This document shows, one piece after another, positions 54,000-62,629 of a stretch of DNA of 64,000 bases. The translations under genes were made by a program, and so were the position numbers. Position 1 is the stretch's first letter, and each line of letters opens with the position of its first letter. Source of the DNA: Hydrogenophaga sp. (GTDB lineage Bacteria > Pseudomonadota > Gammaproteobacteria > Burkholderiales > Burkholderiaceae_C); NCBI RefSeq assembly GCF_025699295.1, contig NZ_JAILWB010000005.1, positions 229,265-293,264 of the forward strand, written 5' to 3'. A model generated the notes under the pieces. It did not search any database, was not told the DNA's origin, and worked only from the letters and a program-made list of their open reading frames with translations.

Positions 54000-55429
54000 G
54001 CGACCCCGTCATCGCGCTGTGCATGCTGGCGCTGTTCATCGTCTTCATCTTTCTCGGCTTCCCCATCGCCTTCACGCTCATGGCGATGGGCATCATGTTC
54101 GGCATGTACGCGTACCACACGCCCGGCCAGAGCATCTTCGACAACAACATCTTCTACCTGTTCACCCAGAACACGTTCAGCGTCATGAACAATGACGTGC
54201 TGATCTCGATCCCGTTGTTCCTGTTCATGGGCTACATCATCGAGCGCGCGAACATCCTGGACAGGCTGTTCCTCAGCCTGCAGGTGTCCCTGCGCCATGT
54301 TCCGGGTTCAATGGCGGTGGCTGCACTGATCACCTGCGCGCTGTTTGCCACCGCCACCGGTATCGTGGGCGCCGTGGTCACGCTCATGGGCCTGCTGGCA
54401 CTGCCGGCCATGCTCAAGGCCGGGTACGACGAACGCCTGGCCACGGGCGTGATCGCCGCGGGCGGCACGCTCGGCATCCTGATCCCGCCGTCGATCATGC
54501 TGATCGTCTACGCAGCCACCGCCGGCGTCTCGGTGGTCAAGCTCTATGCCGCCGCCATGGTGCCCGGCATCCTGCTCGCGACCCTCTACCTCGGCTATGT
54601 GATCGCGCGCGTGGTCATCAATCCGAAACTCGCGCCCAAGCCGGCGAATGTCGAGACCATTGGATTCCTGAAGGCGGCCTACCTGCTCGTCACGGCATTC
54701 CTGCCATTGGCGGCGCTGATCCTGACGGTGCTGGGCTCGATCCTCTTTGGTCTGGCCACGCCCAGCGAGGCCGCCGCCATGGGTTCGCTGGGCGGGGTCA
54801 TGCTGGCCGTGATCTACCGGGCCTTCAGCTGGCAGCGCCTGCGCGAAGCCGTGTTCCTGACGGCCAAGACGTCGGCCATGGTGTGCTACCTGTTCATCGG
54901 TTCCTGGACGTTTTCCAGCGTGTTCTCGTACCTCGGCGGCGAGAGCGTGATCAAGGACTTCATGCTCTCACTGGATCTGAGCACGGTGCAGTTCCTGCTG
55001 CTCTCCCAGCTCATCATCTTCGTGCTCGGATGGCCGCTGGAGTGGAGCGAGATCATCATCATCTTCGTCCCGATCTTCCTGCCGCTGCTGGACCATTTCG
55101 GCGTGGACCCGCTGCTGTTCGGCATCCTGATCGCCATCAACCTGCAAACCTCGTTCCTCACGCCACCCATGGCGATGTCGGCCTACTACCTCAAGGGCAT
55201 CGCACCGCCACACATCCAGCTATGGACCATCTTCAAGGGCTGCTTTCCATTCCTCGGCATGGTCATCGCCACCATCGCGCTGGTGTATCTCGAGCCCCGC
55301 ATCGTCAACTGGCTGCCCGACCTGATGTACAACCAGGCGATCGTGCCGGTCGAGATCACGCCGGAAGAAGCGGGCTTCGTGATGGATCCGGCTTTCCTGG
55401 GTGGCGGTGGTGAAGACAACAAGAAGTGA
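53996..55429 (+). CDS. TRAP transporter large permease (DctM family)
   Basis: A 477-residue polytopic protein with about 12 transmembrane segments. DctM features include the N-terminal LFIVFIFLGFPIAFTLMAMGIMFG, NNDVLISIPLFLFMGYIIERANILDRLF, GGTLGILIPPSIMLIVYAATAGVSV and LQTSFLTPPMAMSAYYLKG. It forms the sodium-driven channel with the DctQ subunit. The ATG overlaps the dctQ stop (ATGA). The tail after residue 445 is cytoplasmic and acidic. Confidence 0.95.
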   Translation: MSDPVIALCMLALFIVFIFLGFPIAFTLMAMGIMFGMYAYHTPGQSIFDNNIFYLFTQNTFSVMNNDVLISIPLFLFMGYIIERANILDRLFLSLQVSLRHVPGSMAVAALITCALFATATGIVGAVVTLMGLLALPAMLKAGYDERLATGVIAAGGTLGILIPPSIMLIVYAATAGVSVVKLYAAAMVPGILLATLYLGYVIARVVINPKLAPKPANVETIGFLKAAYLLVTAFLPLAALILTVLGSILFGLATPSEAAAMGSLGGVMLAVIYRAFSWQRLREAVFLTAKTSAMVCYLFIGSWTFSSVFSYLGGESVIKDFMLSLDLSTVQFLLLSQLIIFVLGWPLEWSEIIIIFVPIFLPLLDHFGVDPLLFGILIAINLQTSFLTPPMAMSAYYLKGIAPPHIQLWTIFKGCFPFLGMVIATIALVYLEPRIVNWLPDLMYNQAIVPVEITPEEAGFVMDPAFLGGGGEDNKK

Positions 55430-55441
55430 AGGTATTGCAGT

Positions 55442-56773
55442 TTGAATCCCTCCAAGCATTGCCATGAAATCGGCGCGGCCGAACTGGTCGCGCAACTGCG
55501 CGCGGGCAGCCTGTCGCTGCACGAATATCTGGGCGCCCTGGGCCAATACACCGAAGCGGTAGAGCCGCAGGTGCAGGCCTTCGCCAGTCACTCGCGCGAG
55601 GTCGTCGCGCTGCAGGTCGAGCGCCTCGACTCGCTCAGACACACGGGCATGCCGTTACCCGGCCTGTACGGCGTGCCCGTCGGCGTCAAGGACAACATCG
55701 ACACGATGGACTACCCGACCGAGCTGGGATTCGCCGGCACGCGCGGCCGCACGCCGGGTGAGGACGCCCTGCTGGTGCACAAGCTGCGCGAGGCCGGTGC
55801 CATCGTCTGGGGCAAGACGCGCTGCACCGAGCTGGCCTACATGGAGCCCACCGTCACGCGCAATCCGCGCGCCCTGGACCACACGCCCGGCGGTTCGTCC
55901 AGCGGTTCGGCCGCCGCCGTCGCCGCGGGCATGGTGCCCGTGGCGATCGGAACGCAGACCAACGGCTCGGTGATCCGTCCGGCGGCGTTCTGCGGCGTCT
56001 TCGGCTTCAAGCCCTCACGCGACCTCATCTTCAACGGCGGGGTGCTCGCCTGTTCGCCGTCGCTGGACCAGGTCGGCGTGTTTGCGCGCAACGTGGAGGA
56101 TCTGGCCGAGGTGGCCCAGGTGCTGGTGGGCGGACACGAGGGGCCAGGCGGACGCATGGTGTTCCCGATGCGCCTGGGCGAGGTGTGTCGCGAAGCGCCG
56201 CCCATGCCGCCCCGGCTGATGTTCGTGCGCACGCCCCAGTGGGATCGGATGGATCCGCAAGCTTGTGAGGCTTTCGAGGAGCTCCGCGAAGAACTCAAGG
56301 ACTGCATGGTGGAGGTGGAATTGCCCGCCTCCATCCAGAACGCGCTGGGCTGGCACAAGACCATCATGGAGGCGGAGATGTCGGTTCACCTGCGCACGCT
56401 GCTGGCCGCGCACGGTGGACGGGCCAGTGCCGCCACCCAGGCCGTGATCGAGCGCGGCGCCGCCATCCTGGCGAGCGACTATCTCACCGCGCGCGAGCGC
56501 ATGGACAAGGCCGCTCGCGGATTTGACGAGTTCTTCGACCACTTCGACGCCATCGTGACCCCCGCCACCCTCGGTGCCGCGCCTGCCGGCCTGACCTCCA
56601 CCGGCGATCCGGTGATGTGCACGCTCTGGACGTTCGCCGGCCTGCCGGCCCTGTCGCTGCCCCTGCTGCACGACGAGGGCGGCCTTCCCATCGGTGTGCA
56701 GCTGGTAGGCGCCGCCCGCAACGACGCCCGCTTGCTGCGCACGGCGCGCTGGCTGACCGAGCGCCTGGCCTGA
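55442..56773 (+). CDS. Amidase (amidase signature family)
   Basis: A 443-residue Ser-cisSer-Lys hydrolase. Catalytic K83 lies in GVPVGVKDNIDTMD, the cis-serine near S153 in TPGGSSSGSAAAVAAG, and the nucleophile S176 in TQTNGSVIRPAAFCGVFGFKP. The start is TTG at 55442, 12 bases after the large permease, with GAAGG 8 bases before it; no ATG occurs in the conserved N terminus. It would hydrolyse an amide, perhaps the compound taken up by the TRAP system. The family includes GatA and allophanate hydrolases, but glutamine-dependent partners are absent. Confidence 0.87.
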   Translation: MNPSKHCHEIGAAELVAQLRAGSLSLHEYLGALGQYTEAVEPQVQAFASHSREVVALQVERLDSLRHTGMPLPGLYGVPVGVKDNIDTMDYPTELGFAGTRGRTPGEDALLVHKLREAGAIVWGKTRCTELAYMEPTVTRNPRALDHTPGGSSSGSAAAVAAGMVPVAIGTQTNGSVIRPAAFCGVFGFKPSRDLIFNGGVLACSPSLDQVGVFARNVEDLAEVAQVLVGGHEGPGGRMVFPMRLGEVCREAPPMPPRLMFVRTPQWDRMDPQACEAFEELREELKDCMVEVELPASIQNALGWHKTIMEAEMSVHLRTLLAAHGGRASAATQAVIERGAAILASDYLTARERMDKAARGFDEFFDHFDAIVTPATLGAAPAGLTSTGDPVMCTLWTFAGLPALSLPLLHDEGGLPIGVQLVGAARNDARLLRTARWLTERLA

Positions 56774-56808
56774 CACAACCGCAACGCCCACCTGCAAAGG
56801 ACTTCACC

Positions 56809-56976
56809 ATGAGCCTCCAGCGATCGATACAGCTCCTCGCCCTGTGCCTGCTCGGCCTCTTCTTCCTGCCGTACATCCTCAAGCTGAAACAGTGGGACCT
56901 CTTGTTCATCCTGCTTGCTGGCGTGGCCATGCCTGCGTATGACTTCCTGAGCAAACGGGATGGCCGGGGCGACTGA
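56809..56976 (+). CDS. Small membrane protein
   Basis: A 55-residue protein, MSLQRSIQLLALCLLGLFFL onward, with two hydrophobic segments (about 7-24 and 29-46) separated by KLKQWD, and a charged tail KRDGRGD. AAAGGA lies 8 bases upstream. It follows the amidase by 35 bases and may be the last gene of the TRAP operon. I do not recognise a family. Size and ribosome site argue that it is real. Confidence 0.6.
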   Translation: MSLQRSIQLLALCLLGLFFLPYILKLKQWDLLFILLAGVAMPAYDFLSKRDGRGD

Positions 56977-57052
56977 GTTCTGCAGTTCAAGGCATTTCCA
57001 TGTCCCCTGGCATACCGATGGATTGACCCGACCGGCAGGAAAACCGTTAACA

Positions 57053-57074
57053 TTGACGTTTACGTAAACGTCAA
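57053..57074. promoter_or_regulatory. 22-bp perfect palindrome, probable LiuR-like (MerR-family) operator
   Basis: The half-site TTGACGTTTAC is followed at once by its exact reverse complement, giving 22 bases of dyad symmetry. It lies 31 bases upstream of the PPK2 start. TTGACGTTTACGTAAA-like palindromes are known for LiuR, the MerR-type regulator of branched-chain amino acid and acyl-CoA catabolism in proteobacteria. The mutase gene downstream fits such control. The regulator itself is not in this window. Confidence 0.6.
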
Positions 57075-57105
57075 CGAGGCTTGCCCCCTCATTCCGGAGC
57101 TCCGC

Positions 57106-57987
57106 ATGCCCAGCGAACGTTCCCCCATCGACAGCCTGATGCAACCCGGCGCCGCGCTGCGCGCCGCCCGGGGAAGCCTGTGGCGGCAGTGGCAGGCCCA
57201 GCCGTCGGACCAGCCGGTGGCGCTGGCCGAACTGGACCCCGCCGCCAAACCCTGGTCGACCGGCGACAAGGCGAGCGACAAGGCCGCCACCGAAGCGCTC
57301 GCCGGCGAGCTCGACGGCCTGCAGGACCTGTTCCATGCAGATGGCCGCTACAAGTTGCTGGTGGTGCTGCAGGGCACCGACACCGCCGGCAAGGACGGCA
57401 CGGTGCGCGGCGTGTTCTCGCGCACCAGTCCGCTGGGCGTGCACACGGTGGGCTGGCGGGCCCCAACTGAAACCGAACGCAAGCACGATTTCCTCTGGCG
57501 CATCCACCAGCAGATGCCCGGCGACGGCGAGATCATGGTGTTCAACCGAAGCCACTACGAGGACGTTCTGGTGCCGGTGGTCAATGGCTGGATCTCGAAG
57601 GACCAGACGCTCCAACGCTATGCGCAGATCAACGACTTCGAACGCATGCTCTCGGAGAACGGAACGGTCGTCCTCAAGTTCATGCTGCACATCAGCCGCG
57701 ACGAGCAGCGCAAACGCCTGCAGCAACGTGTGGACGACCCCTCCAAACACTGGAAGTTCAGTCTGGGCGATCTCGAGGTGCGCAAACAATGGCCCGACTA
57801 CCAGCGCGCCTACGAAGCGCTGCTGAACGCGACCAGCACCGCCTGGGCGCCCTGGACCGTCGTGCCGGCCAACTCCAAGACACACCGCAACCTGATGATC
57901 GCCACCATCGTGCGCGACACCCTCAAGGCCCTGGACCTTCGGTATCCACCGGAAAAACCCGAACTCGCCGGCCTGCGCATCGACTGA
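57106..57987 (+). CDS. Polyphosphate kinase 2 family protein (PPK2, class III-like)
   Basis: A 293-residue single-domain PPK2. Walker A is GTDTAGKDG (90-98), the lid region and Walker B follow as [11 protein letters not shown] (146-156), then [34 protein letters not shown] and the length match PPK2 enzymes that use polyphosphate to phosphorylate nucleotides, AMP and ADP in class III. A palindromic operator lies just upstream. It is followed by icmF after 46 bases and may regenerate nucleotide for acyl-CoA metabolism; this is inference. Confidence 0.9.
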   Translation: MPSERSPIDSLMQPGAALRAARGSLWRQWQAQPSDQPVALAELDPAAKPWSTGDKASDKAATEALAGELDGLQDLFHADGRYKLLVVLQGTDTAGKDGTVRGVFSRTSPLGVHTVGWRAPTETERKHDFLWRIHQQMPGDGEIMVFNRSHYEDVLVPVVNGWISKDQTLQRYAQINDFERMLSENGTVVLKFMLHISRDEQRKRLQQRVDDPSKHWKFSLGDLEVRKQWPDYQRAYEALLNATSTAWAPWTVVPANSKTHRNLMIATIVRDTLKALDLRYPPEKPELAGLRID

Positions 57988-58033
57988 GTCCCGGCCATTT
58001 CAAAGACCGACTGACAGAGACAGAGAGACACAC

Positions 58034-61000
58034 ATGAGCAATCTCGCCGCCGAATTCCAGGCCCTGGCCAACTACCGTCCCACGCACAAGGTGCGCTTCG
58101 TCACAGCAGCCAGCCTGTTCGACGGGCACGACGCAGCCATCAACATCATGCGGCGCATCCTGCAGGGCATGGGCGCCGAAGTCATCCACCTGGGGCACAA
58201 CCGCTCGGTGGACGAAGTCGTCACCGCCGCGCTGCAGGAAGACGCGCAGGGCATCGCGATCAGTTCCTACCAGGGCGGCCACGTGGAGTATTTCAAGTAC
58301 ATGGTGGACCTGCTTAAGAGCCGGGGCGGCGAGCACATCCAGGTCTTCGGCGGCGGCGGCGGCGTGATCGTGCCGGCCGAGATCCGTGAACTCCAGGACT
58401 ACGGCGTGACGCGCATCTACAGCCCCGAGGACGGCCAGAAGATGGGCTTGGCCGGCATGATCGGCGAGATGGTGATGCGCTGCGACCGCGACCTCAGCCC
58501 CTACGCACCCAAGTCGCTGGCGGCCATCGAGGGCCAGGGCGAAATGAACTGGCGTGCGCTGGCGCAGCTGATCACCGTGCTGGAAAACCGCAAGGTTTCT
58601 GCCGAAGGCAACAACGGCAGCGGGGGCGACAGCCCCACCCGCGAAGCGGGTGCCGACGCGGCCATCGTCACCGCCTTGCGGGAACAGGCAAAGACGAAGA
58701 AGGTGCCCGTGCTCGGCATCACGGGCACGGGTGGCGCGGGCAAGTCCTCGCTCACCGACGAGCTCATCCGCCGACTGCGCCTGGACCAGGGCGACCGACT
58801 GCGCGTGGCGGTGATCAGCATCGACCCGTCGCGGCGCAAGAGCGGTGGCGCGCTGCTGGGCGACCGCATCCGCATGAACGCGATCGCCCCCTGGCGGGAC
58901 GGCCAGCGCGTGTTCATGCGCTCGCTGGCCACGCGCGACTTCGGCAGCGAAATCAGCGCCGCCCTGCCCGACGTGATCGCGGCCTGCAAGTGCGCCGGCT
59001 TCGACCTCATCGTGGTCGAAACCTCGGGCATCGGCCAGGGCGATGCCGCCATCGTGCCGCACGTGGACGTGCCGATGTACGTGATGACGCCCGAGTTCGG
59101 CGCAGCCAGCCAGCTGGAGAAGATCGACATGCTCGACTTCGCCGCCTTCGTCGCCATCAACAAGTTCGACCGCAAGGGCGCGCTCGATGCGCTGCGCGAT
59201 GTCGCCAAGCAGGTGCAGCGCAACCAGGAGGCCTGGAGCACACCACCGGATCAGATGCCGGTGTTCGGCACCATGGCCGCGCGCTTCAACGACGACGGCG
59301 TGACCGCGCTCTACCAGGCGCTCAAGACGAAGCTGGGCGAACTCGGCTTGCCGCTGCAGGAAGGACGCCTGCCCACCGTGAATGTGCGCCACAGCACCAA
59401 CCAGACGCCGATCGTGCCGCCGGCGCGCACGCGCTACCTGGCCGAGATCAGCGACACAGTGCGCGGCTACAAGCGCAAGGCCATCGAACAGGCCCGGCTG
59501 GCACGGGAGATCCAGCAGCTCAACGAAAGCGCCCGGATGCTGCGCGTGGAAAAGCCCGAGCGTTCACGCGCCGCCGAAGCAGTGATCGACCTGGCCCAGG
59601 TGCGCGAACTCGATCAGGACCCAGGCGCGCGCAAACTGCTCGCCCAGTGGCCCGACATGCAGAAGGCCTATGCGGGCGATGAATATGTGGTGAAGATCCG
59701 CGACAGGGAAATCCGAACCGCGCTCACCACCAAAAGCCTCTCGGGCACCGTCATCCGCAAGGTCGCGTTGCCGAAGTACGAAGACCACGGCGAAATCCTC
59801 AAGTGGCTGATGCTCGACAACGTGCCCGGCAGCTTCCCCTACACCGCCGGCACCTTTGCCTTCAAACGCGAAGGCGAAGACCCCACGCGCATGTTCGCCG
59901 GCGAGGGGGACGCCTTCCGCACCAATCGGCGCTTCAAGCTGCTCTCCGAGGGCACACCTGCCAAGCGTCTGTCGACCGCCTTCGACTCGGTCACGCTCTA
60001 CGGCAACGACCCTGATCCGCGACCGGACATCTACGGCAAGGTCGGCAACTCGGGCGTCTCCATCGCCACGCTGGACGACATGAAGGTGCTCTACGGCGGC
60101 TTCGACCTCTGCCACCCGGCCACCTCGGTGTCCATGACCATCAACGGCCCGGCCCCCAGCATCCTGGCGATGTTCATGAACACCGCGATCGACCAGAACC
60201 TGGAAAAATTCGAGGCCGAGAACGGCCGCCAGCCCACCGACACCGAGGCCGCCAAGATCCGCGAATGGGTGCTGGCCAATGTGCGCGGCACGGTGCAGGC
60301 CGACATCCTGAAGGAAGACCAGGGCCAGAACACCTGCATCTTCTCGACCGAGTTCTCGCTCAAGGTGATGGGCGACATTGCCGAGTACTTCGTGCACCAC
60401 GACGTGCGCAACTTCTACTCGGTGTCGATCAGCGGGTACCACATCGCCGAGGCGGGCGCGAACCCGATCAGCCAGCTCGCGTTCACGCTCTCCAACGGCT
60501 TCACCTTCGTGGAGGCGTACCTGGCGCGCGGCATGCACATCGACGACTTCGCGCCCAATCTGTCGTTCTTCTTCAGCAACGGCATGGACCCGGAATACAC
60601 GGTGCTGGGCCGCGTAGCGCGCCGCATCTGGGCAGTGGCGATGCGCGACCGCTATGGTGCCAACGAACGCAGCCAGAAGCTGAAGTACCACGTGCAGACC
60701 AGCGGCCGATCGCTGCACGCGCAGGAAATCCAGTTCAATGACATCCGCACCACGCTGCAGGCGCTCATTGCCATCTACGACAACTGCAACAGCCTGCACA
60801 CCAACGCCTTCGACGAGGCCATCACCACGCCCACCGAGGACTCGGTGCGCCGCGCGATGGCGATCCAGCTCATCATCAACCGCGAATGGGGCCTGGCCAA
60901 GAACGAGAACCCGAACCAGGGCGCCTTCATCATCGACGAGCTCACCGAGCTGGTGGAAGAAGCGGTGCTGCAGGAGTTCGAGAAGATCGCCGAGCGCGGC

Positions 61001-61384
61001 GGCGTGCTGGGTGCGATGGAGACCGGCTACCAGCGCGGCAAGATCCAGGACGAGTCCATGCACTACGAGATGCTCAAGCACACGGGCGAATACCCGATCG
61101 TGGGCGTGAACACCTTCCGCAACCCGCACGGCGACCCGACGCCCGAGACGCTGGAACTCGCGCGCTCGACCGACGACGAAAAGCAGAACCAGTTGCAGCG
61201 CCTGGCCGACTTCCACACCCGCCATGCCGCAGAATCGCCCGCCATGCTCGAGCGGCTGCGCCAGGCCGTGATTCAGAACGGCAATGTGTTCGAGGTGCTG
61301 ATGGACGCGGTGCGCGTGTGCTCGCTCGGACAGATCACCAACGCGCTGTTCGAGGTGGGCGGGCAGTACCGCCGCAACATGTGA
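58034..61384 (+). CDS. icmF: Fused isobutyryl-CoA mutase (IcmF): B12 domain, G-protein chaperone, mutase
   Basis: A 1116-residue protein. Residues 18-150 bind cobalamin, with D30-x-H32 in [12 protein letters not shown] giving the axial His. A MeaB-like GTPase follows: Walker A GTGGAGKS (about 231-238), then [22 protein letters not shown] and [14 protein letters not shown]. The C-terminal half is the acyl-CoA mutase barrel ([60 protein letters not shown]). This order defines IcmF, which interconverts isobutyryl- and n-butyryl-CoA and sometimes isovaleryl/pivalyl-CoA; methylmalonyl-CoA mutase lacks the fused G domain. ATG 58034 starts the conserved N terminus. Confidence 0.94.
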   Translation: MSNLAAEFQALANYRPTHKVRFVTAASLFDGHDAAINIMRRILQGMGAEVIHLGHNRSVDEVVTAALQEDAQGIAISSYQGGHVEYFKYMVDLLKSRGGEHIQVFGGGGGVIVPAEIRELQDYGVTRIYSPEDGQKMGLAGMIGEMVMRCDRDLSPYAPKSLAAIEGQGEMNWRALAQLITVLENRKVSAEGNNGSGGDSPTREAGADAAIVTALREQAKTKKVPVLGITGTGGAGKSSLTDELIRRLRLDQGDRLRVAVISIDPSRRKSGGALLGDRIRMNAIAPWRDGQRVFMRSLATRDFGSEISAALPDVIAACKCAGFDLIVVETSGIGQGDAAIVPHVDVPMYVMTPEFGAASQLEKIDMLDFAAFVAINKFDRKGALDALRDVAKQVQRNQEAWSTPPDQMPVFGTMAARFNDDGVTALYQALKTKLGELGLPLQEGRLPTVNVRHSTNQTPIVPPARTRYLAEISDTVRGYKRKAIEQARLAREIQQLNESARMLRVEKPERSRAAEAVIDLAQVRELDQDPGARKLLAQWPDMQKAYAGDEYVVKIRDREIRTALTTKSLSGTVIRKVALPKYEDHGEILKWLMLDNVPGSFPYTAGTFAFKREGEDPTRMFAGEGDAFRTNRRFKLLSEGTPAKRLSTAFDSVTLYGNDPDPRPDIYGKVGNSGVSIATLDDMKVLYGGFDLCHPATSVSMTINGPAPSILAMFMNTAIDQNLEKFEAENGRQPTDTEAAKIREWVLANVRGTVQADILKEDQGQNTCIFSTEFSLKVMGDIAEYFVHHDVRNFYSVSISGYHIAEAGANPISQLAFTLSNGFTFVEAYLARGMHIDDFAPNLSFFFSNGMDPEYTVLGRVARRIWAVAMRDRYGANERSQKLKYHVQTSGRSLHAQEIQFNDIRTTLQALIAIYDNCNSLHTNAFDEAITTPTEDSVRRAMAIQLIINREWGLAKNENPNQGAFIIDELTELVEEAVLQEFEKIAERGGVLGAMETGYQRGKIQDESMHYEMLKHTGEYPIVGVNTFRNPHGDPTPETLELARSTDDEKQNQLQRLADFHTRHAAESPAMLERLRQAVIQNGNVFEVLMDAVRVCSLGQITNALFEVGGQYRRNM

Positions 61385-61411
61385 GCCCCGGGCCGCGGCC
61401 CAGGCTCACAT
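61379..61411. terminator. Hairpin shared by convergent genes, with both stop codons in its arms
   Basis: ATGTGAGCC (61379-61387) pairs with GGCTCACAT (61403-61411), and the space between contains the palindrome GGGCCGCGGCCC. The icmF stop is in the left arm, the stop of the DUF6352-like gene in the right arm. No T-run is present on either strand. Confidence 0.5.
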
Positions 61412-62488
61412 CGGGTTCGCCAGCGGCAGATTGAGAAGCAGGTTCTGCGGCTTGAGCTTGAGCAGGCCCTCGGGCCCCATGGCCAGGCCCAGGTAGACAG
61501 GCTTGCCGCGCACGTCGGCGCGCATGTGCTGCGCATCAACGAAGCTCAATCGGAACAGGCTGATCAGGCGCTGCTGGCGCTCGGACTCGACCTCGTGCCC
61601 CAGGTAGAGATCGTTGAGCAGCGCGGTTGACTCCACGTCCAGCCCCAGATGCCAGCGCCACGACGGATCTTCCACGCGCGACTCGGGTTGGATCTTCACC
61701 TCCACACCGTGGAAGTGCCGCACCCACTTCTCCAGCACGGCGGCCAGTGCCTTCAGGCCCGATTGCGCCCGGGTCATGGTGAGCGTGAGCCCGTGCGGCA
61801 GTTCGTTCTGGATTTCGTGCGTGAGGTCGAGCACGAAATTGAACCGGCCGGCACCGATCTGGCCGCGCAGATAGCGCTCGGCGTTGTCGTCGCCCAGCAC
61901 TTCGATCTGCACGTCGGGAATGGTCGCACCGCTTTGCATCAGCAGGCGCCCCACCGCGCCCATGCCACCGGTCTCGTTGAGCAGGTCCAGCACCTCGCTG
62001 TCGCCACTGAGAACGCGGCCCTCCTGCACGCGCACGCGCTGGCGGCGGAACAGCATCTCGGCCGCACGCCACTGCCAGGCGTCGGTCTCACCGTCGAGCA
62101 AGCGGCACACCAGCGCCTGCACCACCAGGTCGAGGAACAACGGCGGGATCTGGATGGCGCCGGCCTTGAAGAAGCCGGCGTAGGCAGCTTCGAGCGAACC
62201 TGCGGCGATCACCGCGTTGCGAAAGTCCAGGAACAGGCGGTGGTTGGCGCGCGCATCGGCGTCCTCGAAAGCTTCCAGCTCATGCGGCGCCACCACGCGC
62301 GTGGGCGTTTCCACCAGCGCCGCGTGCAAGGCTTGCTCGGCCGCACAGGATTCTTCGACCAGCGCGAGTTCGGGACGCTCAAGCCAGAGTCGCCAGTAGC
62401 CGTCGGTAGGCACCAGCCAGCCGCGTGCGTTGCGGGTGAGTCGGTCGTGGCCGCAGGACGACCAGATGTTGTTTGAAGAATCAGGCAT
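61406..62488 (-). CDS. DUF6352-like protein of unknown function
   Basis: A 360-residue soluble protein. Its N terminus, NNIWSSCGHDRLTRNARGWLVPTDGYWRLWLERPELALVEESC in outline, resembles an uncharacterised Burkholderiales family I recall as DUF6352. It has no signal peptide, transmembrane segment or known catalytic motif. ATG 62488 begins the conserved part; a start at 62560 would add an Arg/Phe-rich leader. It converges on icmF across a shared hairpin. Function is not assignable. Confidence 0.65.
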   Translation of the reverse strand: MPDSSNNIWSSCGHDRLTRNARGWLVPTDGYWRLWLERPELALVEESCAAEQALHAALVETPTRVVAPHELEAFEDADARANHRLFLDFRNAVIAAGSLEAAYAGFFKAGAIQIPPLFLDLVVQALVCRLLDGETDAWQWRAAEMLFRRQRVRVQEGRVLSGDSEVLDLLNETGGMGAVGRLLMQSGATIPDVQIEVLGDDNAERYLRGQIGAGRFNFVLDLTHEIQNELPHGLTLTMTRAQSGLKALAAVLEKWVRHFHGVEVKIQPESRVEDPSWRWHLGLDVESTALLNDLYLGHEVESERQQRLISLFRLSFVDAQHMRADVRGKPVYLGLAMGPEGLLKLKPQNLLLNLPLANPM

Positions 62489-62629
62489 GAAAAAGCCCAC
62501 GACACGCAGGCAGCGCGTCGCGGGTGGACTGAAGCTGTGGGTGAACGGATTGTCGTTCACCCTGGAGCAGCGAAGGGCCGGCTGGCCGACTCTTTGCCCA
62601 ACCCGCCGGCCTGGGCGGCTTCGGCGGCA

